Positions 33,641-47,103 are shown, counted from the first letter of the stretch. The stretch: 64,000 bases of DNA from Sciurus carolinensis (GCF_902686445.1 NC_062214.1:46013454-46077453); one strand, 5' to 3'. The notes: a model not told the origin generated them from the letters alone. A program made the numbers and translations.

Positions 33641-35002
33641 GACAATATCTGCCAGATGAATGTCTAAAATTGAGGGACCTACTGGGTCAGAGGACTTTGA
33701 TGATTTAATAGGCATTATCTAGGTACAATATTAGGTTCTCTGTCTTTAGTGGACTAGGGAACTTATTGCACACAGAATAGTTTTTGAAACACAAATTTAA
33801 AAAAAAAAAGTTGCATTAAGATTTGTAATGGACTTGACTGGCAAGAACCTGATGGCTGTTTTGAAGGACAGATATTTCAGTCAATGCGCCCTCTCCTTCT
33901 CTGAGTGGATCTAATATAGATAAAGTAAATCTTGCAGAGATGCATAGGAGACCTCAGACTCATTTTGTCTCACATCTTCCCCTTAGTGATGCCTGGGTCA
34001 ACTGAAGTATTACTCTAGCTAAACTTGGTCTGAAAATTAGAGGCAACTTAAACATTCAGTGGTCACATTGATGTGGCCATTAGAAAAGACTGATGTGAAC
34101 ATGTGGGGTAATATTTTCAAGCACTTAGATGATGGAAAGAGTGAATTATAAAATCTCACTTCCTTCATAGGGACAAAGGCAAAAAGAAATATACAAATGC
34201 AGAAGGAAGTATTTTTTAGGGTAAAGAGTTAAGAGTAATTTTAAAATTTATAGTTACTTTTTAATTTAATACTGTTTATTTTTAAATAAGACTCAAAAGA
34301 AGTTGCAAAAATAATACAGAGAGTAGCCTTTACCAAGCTTTCCCTAATAATAACATCTTACATCATCTCAGCACATGGTCAAAACCAGGAAATTGTCCTT
34401 GGGATGATACCATTAAGGATTGTAATTAAGTAATACTGTTATCATATTATTTTATAATAAAGTATGATTGAAGTTGATCTGTGTTTACTGTGTGGTTGTT
34501 TATTTGGCATAAATACAAACCACCTTATAGTCACTACAGAATATAAGGGACCACTCCTAGACTTCTGTTTTGGGGCCTATATGTAAAAAGCTTGACAGAT
34601 CCCACTCTATTCCAAGAACAAACAAGAGGCTGGACCAATGAAAAATCAACTCTTCTTAGATTTGGGTCATAAGGCACACTGCTGCCCTCCAAATTGGAGG
34701 GACTGACAGGTAAATATCAAGAGTTACAACATGCCATGGCAGAAACTCATGAGTCTTCTCCATGGGAATCAGTGCCAGGATGGGGAACACCTGAGCTATA
34801 ACTGAGGAGTTGTTGAATCCTCAGCATGAACACGTCTGAGTCAAAAACTCCAGGAGCACCCTGTCAGGGGGTGTGGGAGGTACACTTTTGTGAGTTCTAC
34901 CTCCTGGAACTCTATCAGATTCTAAGTAAATATCAAAGAAAAGTCCCCCTGTGCTTCCAGCAGAGGAAGGAAAAAAGACATTTTGGAATTTGCCAGAACA
35001 CT
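33641..35002. other. Unassigned intergenic sequence
   Basis: Nothing recognised. Confidence 0.5.
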
Positions 35003-35102
35003 GTTATATATATATATATTATACACACACATATATATATATATATACACACATATATATATAATGTTATATATATATATTATATTATATATAAAATATA
35101 CA
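35003..35102. repeat. (TA)n / (AC)n compound microsatellite
   Basis: About 100 bp of TATA runs broken by short ACACAC blocks. Chance frames on both strands come from it. Confidence 0.9.
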
Positions 35103-35123
35103 TATATTTTTAGATATTGATAG

Positions 35124-35224
35124 ACCTTTATTTTATTCATTTATTTTTATGTGATGCTAAGAATCAAACCCAGTGCCTCACACATGCTAGGCAAGTGTTC
35201 TACCACTGAGTCACAACCAGCCCA
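35124..35224 (-). repeat. ID SINE
   Basis: Antisense ID: ATCAAACCCAGTGCCTCACA, GCTAGGCAAGTGTTCTACCA and a CACAACCAGCCC end. Confidence 0.88.
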
Positions 35225-35732
35225 GAATACTGTTCTTAACAAGGTCTGCCCTCAGGAGAAACTTAGCTACAGCCTAACCTGCTGGGTTTTTATCAGAGCC
35301 TAAATGATATTGGGGAAGGAAAATACCCAACTCCACCCCTTCTCTAGCCATTCTTTTCTTCGTAAGTGTGCGGAGGGAAGGAGAGGAAAAGAAACCTAAG
35401 GAAGCACAGGTGAAGTTCACAGTCCAGAGGTACAAACTCAAAGACTGAGACCTACCCATAGGATTGCAGATTGCTTACTTCCTCACCTTATCACCACATT
35501 ACTAAAGGCTTGCTTACAGCAGTTCCTTTCATCTAGTACATGTCCAGCTGTTAGGAAAAAAATTCAAGGCAGACTAAAAGGTAAAACACAGTCTGAAGAG
35601 ACAGAGGAAACACCAAAACCAGACTCAGACATGGTAGGGATTTTGGAATTATCAGAGTAGGAGTTTAAAACAACTAGGATTAATATGCTGAGGGCTCTAA
35701 CGGATAAAGTAGATAGTATGCAAGATCAGATC
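35225..35732. other. Unassigned intergenic sequence
   Basis: Nothing recognised. Confidence 0.5.
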
Positions 35733-35835
35733 TGGTGTGGTAGCAAACAGCTGTAATCTCAACTGCTTGGGAGAACAAAGCTGGAGTATCATGAGTTCAA
35801 GTATAGCCTAGGCAACATAGAGAAACCACGTCTAA
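35733..35835 (+). repeat. B1-like SINE fragment
   Basis: TGGTGTGGTAGCAAACAGCT, GAGTTCAAGTATAGCC and GGCAACATAGAG: a diverged B1 monomer. Confidence 0.7.
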
Positions 35836-35951
35836 ACCCACCCCCACCACCACACACGGAAATTCAAAGAAAGAACCAAAAAGAAATGCTGTAGATTTTA
35901 AAAAGAAACAAAAATCCTCCACTATAGCAGAAATCAAGAATGCCTTTGAGA

Positions 35952-36150
35952 GGCCAAGCATGGTGGTACAAGCCTGTAATCCCTGCATCTTGGGAGGCTG
36001 AGGCAAGAGGATCACAAGTTTGAGGTTAACCTGGGGAAATAAGCAAGACCCTGTCTCAAAAAATAAAAAGGGTTCGGCGTGTAGCTCAGTGGTAGAGCAC
36101 TCCTGGGTTCAATCCCTTAGCACTGAAAAAAACATTTTAATAAAAATAAA
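35952..36150 (+). repeat. B4-type SINE
   Basis: B1-like half (AGCATGGTGGTACAAGCC, GGGAGGCTGAGGCAAGAGG) followed by an ID half (GTGTAGCTCAGTGGTAGAGC, GGGTTCAATCCCTTAGCAC) and an A-rich tail. Confidence 0.88.
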
Positions 36151-36359
36151 AAAGAATGATTTTTATGAGTCAATTAGTAAACTAAACATTGTTGAGGAAA
36201 GAATATCTGAGTCCGAGAATATCTAAATAGAAACCCCCAACACTAAAAAACAAAGAGGAAAAAATGATTGGAATAAACCAGACTGAATATCCAAGAATGG
36301 TGGGACTAAAAAAGGTAAGACATACACATAATGAAGATACCAGAAGGAAGAGAGAGAAG

Positions 36360-38099
36360 AAATGTTTTAAATAATGAAAGACTGAGAATTTCTCCCAAAT
36401 TAATGTCAGACACCAAATCAAAGTTTCAGGCAATTCATAGAACACAAAGTCCAATAAATCCTGGAAAAACTGTAGGTATTTCATTTTCAAATTGCAGAAA
36501 ATAAAAAATAAAAACCCTGGCAAAGGAACAAAGATAAGAATACCATTGGACCTCTCCTTAGAAACCATACAAGCAAGAAAAGAATAGAGTGACATACCTA
36601 AAGTGTTGAAAGAAAAAAAAAATCCCACCAAATTGGAATTCTGTACACTGTGAAATTATTCTTCAAAAGTAAAAGAGAAATAAAGATCAGACAAACAAAT
36701 ATTGAGAGGATTTGTTGCCAGTTACACCTGCCTTGCAAGAAATGTTTAAAAAAATTCTTTAGAGAGAAGGAAAATGATATGTTTATACCTGAAATGAATG
36801 ACAGCAGTGATAAAAGGGATGGAAGAATTAGTATCATTTTGTTTTTATAAGGTATTCACATCACCTGTGAAGCAGTGGAATGTTATTTGAAAGTGGACTT
36901 GAATTAGTTGTAAATGTCTGTTTCAAACTCTAGACCAAACACTAACAAAAGTAAAGAATAAAATGCAACTAATATGCTAAAATGGGAAATCAAATCATAT
37001 AAAATGCTCAGTTAAAAAACCAAAAAGGTAGAAAAAGATGGGAAGACAAAAATAGGAACAAAGTATAAAAATAATGTATTAGGCAGATGAACAGAAAGAC
37101 AAGATTTATTATGGTAATTAGCTTCATGATTATAGAGGCTGAGAAAGTCCATGATATGCCATCTGCAAACTGGAGAACCAGGGGAGCTGGTTGTATAATT
37201 TAGTGTGAGTCTCCAAGACTTGAGATCACCAAAAGCTTGAAACCAGAGGCTGCCAATGCAGTCCTAGAGTCTGAAGGCCAGAGGACTCAGGATTTTGATG
37301 TCCTAGGGCAGAAGAAGATGGGTGTTCTGGCTCCAGAAGAGAGCAAATTCACCTTTCTTTGTGTTTTGTTTGGTCTGAGCCCTCAGCAGATTGGAAGGTG
37401 CCTACTCACATTAGTGAGGGTAGACTCTACTTAGTCTACTGATTGAAGTGTCAATCTTTTCTGGAAATACCTTAACAGACACACCTAGAAATAATGCCTT
37501 ACCAGCTATCTGGCTATCCCTTAACCCAGTAAAGTTTACACAGACGACACACAGAAACAGTAACAAATACAGTAGATATTAATCCAATTATATCAATAAA
37601 CTCTGAATGTCAATGGTTCAAATGCACCAATTCAAAGACAAAGATTGTCAGAGTGGGTTTAAAAAAAAAAACCTAACTATGTGTTACCTACGAGAACCTA
37701 CCTTAAATATAAAGACATATAGATTAAAGGCAATTGAAGGAAGAAAGATAACCATGCCAACACTAATCAAAACAAAGTGATAGTATCTATACTAATTTTA
37801 GATGGCAAGACTTCAGAGCAAGAAATTTTATCAGATATAAAGAGGACCATCATGGAACAAAGGAGTCAATTCCCCAAGAAGATAATACTTACAGATGTGC
37901 CTAACTGCAGAGTATTGTGTTAGTCAGATTGGTGTCAGTGTGCAAAATACCTGAGAGAAATCAACTTACAGGAAGAAAGATCTATTTTGGCTCATATTTT
38001 CAGATGTGTCAGTCCAGGATCACTAAGTTCCACTGTTTCCTACCTGTGGTGAAGAGCATGAAGCACAGCAAAGCTGCTCACCTCATGGCACTGGGGAAG

Positions 38100-38155
<56 letters not shown>

Positions 38156-38740
38156 CTGGGGATAAGATATGACCTTCAAGAACATACCTACAAGGACTTA
38201 CTTCTTCTGGTCAGTCCCACCTCCTAAGATTCTACCACCTTCCAATGGCCCATTAAATTGTGAACTCACAAATGGATGCATCCACTGATGAGGCTAGCAC
38301 CCCAATCAGTTTCAGAGTCTGAGCCTCTGAACAGAACTGTGTTGGGGACCAAGGCTTCAGCATGTGAACTTCTGGGGTACATTTCAGATCCAAACCATAA
38401 CAAGTATCAAAATACATGAAACAAAAACTATTAGAACTTCAAGGATAAGCAGAAGAATTCACTGATAGAGATTTCAACACTTACCTATTAGAAGTGGACA
38501 ATCCAGCAAGCAAAAAATCAATAAGGACCTAGCTGAACTCAAAACACCATCAAATCAATTGGACACAATGGGCATCTACAGGTGCCCATTCCATTCAAAC
38601 TCACATTCCTCTCAAACTCACAAGGAACATTCTTCAAGATAGATCCTATTTTGGGCCATAAGACAAACCCTCTACTAGACTTCTCCCAGGCTCCTGAAAT
38701 AATTAGAAATAAAAAGTGCACATAAAGTAGGTTGGCAATT
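36360..38740 (+). repeat. Old LINE-1 (5' region into ORF2), interrupted
   Basis: 36360-36900 resembles the ORF1/5' region of old mammalian L1s (GCCTTGCAAGAAATG, AGAAGGAAAATGATATG). From about 37590 the ORF2 endonuclease start can be read (CTGAATGTCAATGG, then CCTACGAGAACCTACC), continuing to 37910. After the MaLR LTR it resumes at 38408 (GAGATTTCAACACTTACC, TTTTGGGCCATAAGAC). All frames are destroyed. The middle part, 36900-37590, is hard to assign. Confidence 0.6.
37911..38407 (-). repeat. MaLR LTR (ORR1/MT-like) inserted in the old L1
   Basis: The LTR spans 37916-38402. On the plus strand it begins TGTGTTAGTCAG and ends CAAACCATAACA, which is the reverse of an MaLR LTR. The CCTGAGAGAAATC and GATCTATTTTGGCTCA segments support rodent ORR1/MT kinship. 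A perfect 5-bp duplication AGTAT flanks it (37911-37915 and 38403-38407). A (GA)n expansion at 38100-38153 lies inside. Confidence 0.82.
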
Positions 38741-38741
38741 A

Positions 38742-40143
38742 AGAAACAAATTTATTTTTTGGTTTTTAGCTTTTTAGTTTTTCAGACTGCATTTTGACTC
38801 ATTCTACACAAATGGGGTACATCATTTCGCTTCTATGGTTGTGCATGATGTAGATTCATACCATCCATGTAATCATATGTGTACATATAGGGTAATGATG
38901 TCTGTCTCATTCCACCATTTTTCATACACCCCTCCCTCTCATTTCCCTCTACATAATCTAAAGTTCCCTCATTCTTCTTTCATCCCCACCCCCAACCCCT
39001 ATTATATATCATCAACCACTTACCAGGGAAAACATTCAGCCTTTGGTTTTCTGGGACTGGTTTATTTCACTTAGCATGATATTCTCCAATTCCATTCATT
39101 TATCTGAAAATGTCATAATATTATTCTTCTTTATGACTGAATAATATTCCATTATGTATATATACCATGATTTCATTATTCATTCATCTGTAGAAGGGCA
39201 TCTAAGTTGGTTCCACAGTCTAGCTATTGTGAATTAAGCTGCTATAAACATTGATGTGACTGCATTACTGTAGTATGTTAATTTTAAGTCCTTTGGGAAT
39301 AAACTGAGGAGTGGGATAACTGGGTCAGAAGGTGGGTCCATTCCAAGTTTTCTGAGAAGTCTTCATACTGCTTTCCAGAGTGGCTGCACCAATTTGCAAC
39401 TCAACCAGCAATGTACAAGTGTGCCTTTTTCCCACATCCATGCTAACATCTATTATTGTTTGTGTTCTTGAAAATAGCCATTCTAATTGGAGTAAGATGA
39501 AATCTTAGAGTTGTTTTAATTTGCATTTCTCTAATTACTAGAGATGTTGAATGCTTTTTCATATATTTATTAATTGTTTGTATGTCTTCTTCTGTAAAGT
39601 GTCTGTACAGTTCCTTGGCTCACTTATTGATTGGGTTCTTTGTATTTTTGGTGTAAAGTTTTATAAATTCTTTATAAATTTTGGGGATTAGTGCTCTATC
39701 TGAAGTGCATGTGGCAAAGATTTTCTCCCACTCTGTAGACTCTCTTTTCACATTATTGATTGTATCCTTTGCTGAGAAAAAGCTTTTTAGTTTGAATCCA
39801 TTCCATTTATTGATTCTTGTTTTGATTTCTTGTGCTTTGGAAGTCTCATTAAGAAGTCTGATCCTAAGCCAACATGATGAAGATTTGGGCCTACTTTGTC
39901 TTCTGTTTAGTGCAGGGTCTCTGGTCTAATTCCTAAGTCCTTGATCCATTTTGAGTTAAATTTTGTGCAGGGTGAGAGATAGAGGTTTAATTTCATTTTA
40001 TGGCATATGGATTTCCAGTTTTCCCAGCACCATTTGTTGAACAGGCTATCTTTTCTCCATTTTATGTTTTTGGCACCTTTGTCTAATATGAGGTAACTGT
40101 ATTTATGTAGGTTTGTCTCTGTGTTTTCTACAGAAATAAATTT
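38742..40143 (-). mobile_element. 5'-truncated LINE-1 (about 1.4 kb) with target duplication
   Basis: Antisense L1 3' UTR (CAGACTGCATTTTGACTCA) and the C-terminal third of ORF2, with no long open frame. A 12-bp duplication AGAAA(C/T)AAATTT flanks it (38742-38753 and 40132-40143). It is the same older subfamily as 16085-17060. Confidence 0.88.
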
Positions 40144-40529
40144 CGATCTATCATGTAGAGATAGAATTTTAGTTCTTTGATAAAAAGGTGAACCATATCT
40201 GGGGATAACAGTTAAATATTTGTTGGCATGTCTAGAAATACATATGCTTCTTTATCTTAAGACCTTTCATTTTTCAAATATTTAAAATTGTATTGTATGT
40301 ATGACTTATTCAGTCACAAATTCCTTTGGGAATAGGTATAAAAAGATTTTTAAAATTTCAGCAATTCTACTTCTGGATATAAATCCAACTGGAAAGTATA
40401 CATCTGTCTGACAAAATATAAAAACTAACTAATTAGAGCAAATTGAAAAATAAAAAAATACAAAAACTAAAACATTCATTAAAAACACTGTTCATAATAG
40501 ACCTGTGATACAATAAGAAATATAAATTG
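40144..40529. other. Unassigned AT-rich sequence
   Basis: Probably the decayed remainder of the old L1 to its left; nothing diagnostic was seen. Confidence 0.4.
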
Positions 40530-41495
40530 GGTGTTTGTTCCTGGTTCGACATAGCACTTTTAAAAACTTTGAAATTTCCTAAGTGATAAGGGTGCTAGGA
40601 ACATCCTTTATTATTTACAATAAACCTCTTTCAACCACACCTGAGTTTATGTTAGTAAAGTGACTTCTAGTGGGTCCCTAGAGAGCATCAGGATGGGGCC
40701 TAGTGGCACAGGAACCAATTATGTGATCAGAAGATTAAAACTTTAGGCCCCATCTCCAGACTTCTTGGGAGGGGAGTGGGGTCGGAGATTGAGTTCAATC
40801 ACCAAGGGTCAATGACTTACTCAATCATTCAGTGAACCCTCCATATAAACCCCTAAACAATGGGTTTAGGGAGCTTTCAGGTTGGGGAAACACAGAAGTG
40901 CTGGGAGGGTGTCATGCTAAGTGAAATAAGCCAATCCTAAAAACTAAAGGCCAAATGTTCTCTCTGATATGCGGATGCTGACTCACAATAGGTGGTGGTG
41001 GTGGGGAATGCAGGTTCACAGGGTTGGATGGGGGGTTGGGGGGAAGGGAGGGAACGGGAATAGGAAAGACAGTAGAATGAATGTCTGGAATGACAGTAGA
41101 ATGTAGTGTGTCTGGAAAGGGCATGAAATCCTCATGCACTCTCTTCTCCTTTACCTTGCCCTGTGTACCTCTTCCATTTGACTGTCCTTTGTTGTATCCT
41201 TTATAAGAAACTGCAATAAGTAAAATTATTTCCTCAATCCTGCAAGTTGTTCTAGTAAATTATTGAACCTAAAGGGAATGAAAATTGTGGGAACCCCCAA
41301 CTTTGTAGCCTAGTGAAACAAGAGTGTAGATACCCTGAGCACACAAGTACTTGTGACTGGCATCTAAAGTAATGACAGCCTTTCAGGACTGAAACGGTAA
41401 ACCTGTGTGGTCTGACACTAGTAACTGTGGGCAGTTACTATCAGAATTGAATTGTAGGACACCCAGCTGGTGCTGAAGAGTTAGTTGGCAGTATA
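40530..41495 (+). repeat. LTR-like element split by an L1 fragment (family unknown)
   Basis: The right part has AAACTGCAATAAGTAAAATT, a bent polyadenylation-like site, and ATTGAATTGTAGGACACCCAG, phrases that I associate with the end of an ancient mammalian LTR, but I cannot name it. About 40910-41090 is an L1 3' UTR fragment in plus sense (CATGCTAAGTGAAATAAGCC, then a G-rich tract) that splits it. Confidence 0.4.
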
Positions 41496-41539
41496 GAAAG
41501 AGTATACATATTTAGTGTCATAAGTGTTGTGAGTAAAAA

Positions 41540-41960
41540 CAAGTTGGAAGTTCCAAACTGGAGTCTATCTAAATGTTCATCTATATAGTACAATGGATAA
41601 GTAAATTGTGCCATATTCATATTATGGGGACAACAATAAGAGTGATACAGGTGAATCTTACAGCTGTAGTTTTGCAAAAAAGAAGGTAGACACAAGAAAA
41701 TACACATCATATAGCTCTATTTACATAAAGTACAAAACCCAACAAGACTAAGCTATGCTGACGGAAGTCAGGATAATTAATGGTTAACTTTGGGTGGGTA
41801 GTGACTGATCTGGTGAATAAGAGAGGAGGGCTTCTGGAGGTGCTGGGAATATTTCTTTGTTTATCTATGTGCTGGTTTCATTAGTGTGCTCACTTTGCAA
41901 AAATCCATCAAACCATATACTTATTGTGTATGTCCTTTTGGTATGAATATTAAACTTTTT
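41540..41960 (+). repeat. Old LINE-like 3' relic (tentative)
   Basis: The order of CAATGGATAAGTAAATTGTG, TCTATTTACATAAAGTAC and GCTGGTTTCATTAGTG resembles the 3' end of old L1 copies. Heavily diverged. Confidence 0.4.
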
Positions 41961-42863
41961 CAAAAAAATGTTAAGAAAAAAATGTTAAGAAACAAATAAG
42001 CAAAAATTTGTTTGCTTTCTGTCTTTATCCTTTAAGAACCACCCTCACCTTTTAAACTGACAATTTTGTCCAAGTTCCATCTCTGGATCTGCTATCTTAA
42101 TCTTTTTACTTCATATTCCTAAGAATTCCCAAGAATACAATCAATTTCTACAAATGCATCTTGGTGATCATTTGCTGTTTGCCTAGAGCTTCAATATCTA
42201 TCCCACCCCTGGCCCACTGTCTTATCAATGTTTCTCCATTGCAGCAATTCTTCCAGAGATGCTTTGTTCCAGAAGTAGACTCAAAGCAATGCATTTTTTC
42301 CCCCAAACAACACAACCAATACAAAATGTTTTGTGAACCTTTTTGAAGGAGAGAAAAGAAATATACAATGAGGATATTAGATACTACTATTCCTCACTAC
42401 ATTGGACTATGATCCTTCCACATAGGATTCCTTCTTGGGGCTCTGATGATCCACACAATTTATCCCCTGAAATGGTATATATTTGAAGAGATAGTGGCTG
42501 AGGATTTTCTAGAACTGATGAAAGATATTAAGCCACAAATACAGAAAATTAAACTCATATCTATAAGATAAATAAAAGAAAAACACTTAATTACATTATA
42601 GTAGAATGCAGAATTCCAAAGTCTAAGAGGAAATCAAAAGTTATATCACCTATAAAGTAATGTAAGGTAGAGTTGCTACATATAGTCATTGCAAATTTGA
42701 CATCAACTCTAGAAGTCATAAAAAAGAAAGTAAAGGCCAAACTAGAATTTTATACTCAGCACAAATATCCTTTAAGAATGGAAACAAAATAGACATATCC
42801 ACTCAAAGAAAGCCAGACAATTTGCCACCAAGGAACTTCTAATGCGTATTCTTTAAGAATGAA
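41961..42863. other. Unassigned intergenic sequence
   Basis: Nothing recognised. Confidence 0.5.
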
Positions 42864-44240
42864 AATGTTCTCAGCCAATGGTACAGAATAGAAGACACAG
42901 AGACAAACCCACATAAACACAGTTGTCTCCTACTAGGCAAAGGTGCCATAAACATACATTGGAGAAAAGATAGTCTACTCGACAAAAGGTGCTGGTAAAA
43001 CTGGAAATCCATATGTAGCAAAATGAAATTAAATCCATATCTCTCACACTGCACAAAATTCAAAGTGGATCAAGCACCTAGGCATTAGACCTCTACTTAC
43101 TAGAAGAAATTATTGGCCCGACTCTTCATCATGTCAGCTTAGGAACCACATTTCTCAACAAGATTCCTAAAGCAAAGAAGTAAAATCAAGAAGCAAGAAA
43201 TGGGATGATATCAAACAAGAAAGCTTCTTCACATCAAAGGAAACAATCAAGAACATGGAGAGCCTGGAGAATGGAAGAAAGTCTTTCCCACACCCACCTC
43301 AGATAGAGTATTAATCTCCAGAATGTATAAAGAACTCAAAAAACTTAACACCAAGAAAACAAATAACCCAATCAATAAATGGGCAAAGGAACTGAACAGA
43401 CATTTCACAGAAGAAGAAATACAGTTGGTCAACAAATATATGAAAAAAATGTTCAACATCTATAGCAATTAGAGAAATGCAAGTTAAAACTACACTGAGA
43501 TTTCATCTTATTCCAATCAGAATCCAAGTAATAAATGTTGGCAAGGATGTGGGGAAAAAAGTACACTCACATTGCTGGTGGGAATGCAAATTGGTGCAAC
43601 CACTATGGAAAGTAATATGGAGATTCCTCAGAAAACTTGGAATGGAACCACCATTTGACCCAGTTATCCCACTCCTCAGTTTATACCCAAAGGACTTAAA
43701 ATCAACATACTAAAGTGATGAGGCCACCTTAATGTTTATAGTAACTCAATTCACAATAGCTAAACTATGGAACCAACCTAGATGCCCTTCAACAGATGAA
43801 TGGATAAAGAAAATGTGGTACGTATACACAATGAACTATTACTCAGTCATAAAGAAGAATAAAATTATGGCATTTACCAGTAAATAGCTGGAACTGGAGA
43901 ATATCATGCTAAGTGAAATAAGCCAATCCCAAAAAACCAAAGGCTGAACATTTTCTCTGATATATGGATGTTAATGCACTTTAAGCAGGGATGGAAAGAA
44001 TAGAAATTCACTATATTATACAAAGGAGAATGAAGGGAAGGGAAGGGGTAAGAGAATAGGAAAAACAGTAGAATGAATCAGACATAACTTTCCTATGTTC
44101 AAATGTGAATACACAACCAGTGTAACTCCACATCATGTACAACCACAAGAATTGGAAGTTGTACTCCATGTATGTTTAATGTGTCATAATACATTCTACT
44201 GTCATGTATAACTAGAAAGAACAAATAAAAAACTTAAAAA
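42864..44240 (+). mobile_element. 5'-truncated LINE-1 (about 1.4 kb)
   Basis: Sense L1 from CCAATGGTACAGAATAGAAG (thumb region of ORF2) through the C-terminal part (frame 43477-43713, with [10 protein letters not shown] and [11 protein letters not shown]) to the 3' UTR and A-rich tail. Stops and shifts break it. A 7-bp GAAAATG occurs just before and just after, which may be a short duplication. Confidence 0.88.
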
Positions 44241-44479
44241 AAGAAAATGGACTCGGAAGAAAACTCAGAGGTAGAAGAAGAAATATTAGTGAGCATGATA
44301 TATCAGAAGTTTGTTCTGCAAAAATTAATAAAAATTCCTAATTGGGGGAGTCTTTCTTATTTCAGTTTTTCCCCTAAGCAGACCCTCGGACGAATATTTG
44401 AGTACAAGCCATTTATTTAGGAGGTGATGACAGAAAGTATTCCTAGGTGAGTGAAGATGCAAGACAGAGAAGAGAAGTA

Positions 44480-44820
44480 TCCTAGTATTTGGGCTGTTAT
44501 AACAAAGTACCTTAGATTGGGTGGTTTATAAACAGCATTTGTTCCTCATGGTTCTGGAGGCTAGAAGTCTGAGATGAGAGTACCAGCACGGCTGGATTCC
44601 AGTGAGGGTCCACTTCTGCTTGTATTCTCATATGGCAGAGAGAAGAAAGAGGAGAGAAGGTTGCCGTTGTGTGTGTGTGTGTGTGTGTTTAAATAAAACA
44701 CTACTACTATTCACTGTGATCACCTCCCAGAAGCCCCACTTCCTAACACCATCACATTGGAAGTTAGGAATTCAACATACGAATCTTGGAGAAACACATT
44801 CAGTTCACAAAAGGAAACCA
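44480..44820 (-). repeat. MLT-like MaLR LTR
   Basis: On the plus strand: GGGCTGTTATAACAAAGTAC, CATGGTTCTGGAGGCTAGAAG and GAATTCAACATACGAATC, the reverse of an MLT1-type LTR. A (GT)n run at 44666-44688 is embedded. Confidence 0.65.
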
Positions 44821-45688
44821 ATGGAAGGTGCATGAATAAACAGGTAACTGCTGTTGACGACAGGGGCTCGATCTTACTAGGACTCTCTGGAACATATGCG
44901 TAGCACATCGCAGAATTTTCTCACAAGAGGTGATGAATAGGGGGCATTCCCTTTCTCATCGGCTGAGGACTGCTCTTCAGTGTGGACTCTTCTGGTCTGT
45001 TGCAGGTAGAGAATGTTGCTGCAACCAGAAGAAAAGTGTAGTGCCTGAGACAGGAAGCCATCAACATGTGGAAGATCTGCTCACACAAGCTGCAGGTGAC
45101 TCTGGCTGACTGGGGAGATAGAGTAAGGCACTCAACAGTGTCAGTGTCAGGCAGGACTGGAACCAAACTGTACAGCGCTGAAATATTAAACAACAGTAGG
45201 ATTTCAGTCAAGACAGGAGTGATCAGAGTTAAATGCTATAATGTATTATTTGGGAAAAATGTTAAGATATTAGCTTTAGACTTCATAAAAGTACATGTAC
45301 AATATAAAATTTCAAGGTTTCCACTAAAAGAATGGAAATAAGTTGTACTTCTAAATCAGTTAAACAAGAGGAATAGTACAAAAAGAAAAATAAACTAATA
45401 ATAAACACAATTTTTATTCTGTTTTATATTTAATTTGGGTTGACCTGTGAGAGAGAAATTCGGGGGAAGAGCCTACGTACATCTTACAAGTTCCCCAGTG
45501 ATTCTTAGACACCTTACCATTTAAGAAGTGCTTGAATATGCTCAGAGCCAACAGTCTACATGGCTATCTAGAAAAGTTCCATGTGTAATAAATATACGAC
45601 AGAAGCAGTCTTTGGTTTCAACAAGCACTCCATCACAGCAGCTTTAAAATATGCACACAATTCTTTACTTCTCTTTCCCTAAAAGATG
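44821..45688. other. Unassigned intergenic sequence
   Basis: Nothing recognised. Confidence 0.5.
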
Positions 45689-45990
45689 TGTCTTAGTCTG
45701 TTTGTGCTGCTATAAGAAAATTATAAGAATGGGTAATTTATAATGAACAGAACTTTGTTTTTCACAGTTCTGGAAACCGTGAAGAAGATGAAGGTGTTGG
45801 TTGGTTTGGTGTTTGGTGAGGGGAATACTAGCTCTGACCCCACCATGCTGGCGAGAGCTGAGCCTGTTTTTCAGGGTCACCTTATACCAACCCATCACCA
45901 CACATGAGAGTGAAGAAACCCTCTTGGAAGTGGATCCGCCTTTAGCACTAGCGACTCCAGACTCCAACTTAGGTCACATAAGGCCATAGA
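45689..45990 (-). repeat. MaLR LTR fragment
   Basis: TGTCTTAGTCTGTTTGTGCT, TATAAGAAAATTATAAG and TTTTTCACAGTTCTGGAAAC match the reversed 3' part of MST/MLT1-type LTRs. The right boundary is unclear. Confidence 0.55.
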
Positions 45991-47098
45991 CATTGAGGAG
46001 CAAAGATGAGCTGCCCCTCTTATGCCCTGAGCAGAATCCTTGTCCACAGATCAAATGGTATTTTATACTATTAAGTTCTGGGGTGATTTGTTTACACGGC
46101 TGTGTATGATCAGAACAGCTAAATTAGAAATTGATCACCTATAATAAAAATGCCATTGTGCTGCCCTACCACCACCCTTTCAACTCCACACTCACAATTT
46201 ACTGGTACCCTTATGTGCATGAGAGACAGTGTGATGAAATGTGAGTTAATGCAATAAATGAAGGAAAGGAGATTCACCCAAAATGCACTAACAGCCATGG
46301 AAATGAGCTCCAACCTGGGGCTGGGTCCTTGTACAGAGCTGGTGTCTCTCGGAGATGGAATATTCTGTCATTATCTATTTGTACATCGTGTTCATGATAC
46401 TTATTTGATGAGAACAGACTTCAACTGTGAGAAATTTGGGGGGGGTGTAAAAAAGGGAAGTAGATTTTCAGAGGTTACACTGGAGATAGTTATTAAGATC
46501 TGTTAAAGAACTCTTTGAGAGCATGGACACTGTTTTGAAATAGCAGCAGATCAATTCAAAAGTTCCATCAATGGAGAATAAAAGTTTGAAGAGAAACAGG
46601 AAATCTACAAAGTTTAAGTACCCCCTATCAAGATGTTTGTTAATCATGAAGAAGAAAAAGTGGAGAAACCAGGCAGACACCACCTTATTTATACAACAGA
46701 TCAAGGTTAGCATCACCAATGATACCACAGAACAACATCAGGTAACCCTGATATCATATACAGAGAACCCAATGTCAGTTCTGTGGTATGCTTGCCAAAC
46801 ATGCACAATCCACTTTTGGTCATGAGAAAACACTGAACAAAGCAAAACTGAAATACATTTACAAGGTAACTGATTAGTACTCTTAAAAAGTTTTGTGGTC
46901 AGAAAAGACTGGGAAAGTGTCCCAGATAGAAAAAGAAAGACTAAATGGAAAGTAGGATCCCAGAGCAATTTCTGGATCAGAAAAAGGACATGAATAGAGA
47001 TACTGGCAAAATATGAATTCTATACAGCAGTATTATAGCCAGTGCTAATTTCCTGGTTTTGATTATCACATTATGGTTATATAATATATTAATATTAG
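45991..47098. other. Unassigned sequence, possible LTR 3' fragment at left
   Basis: Around 46060-46110 (TATTAAGTTCTGGGGTGATT) there may be an LTR end in plus sense. The rest shows nothing that I can name. Confidence 0.4.
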
Positions 47099-47103
47099 GG
47101 GAC

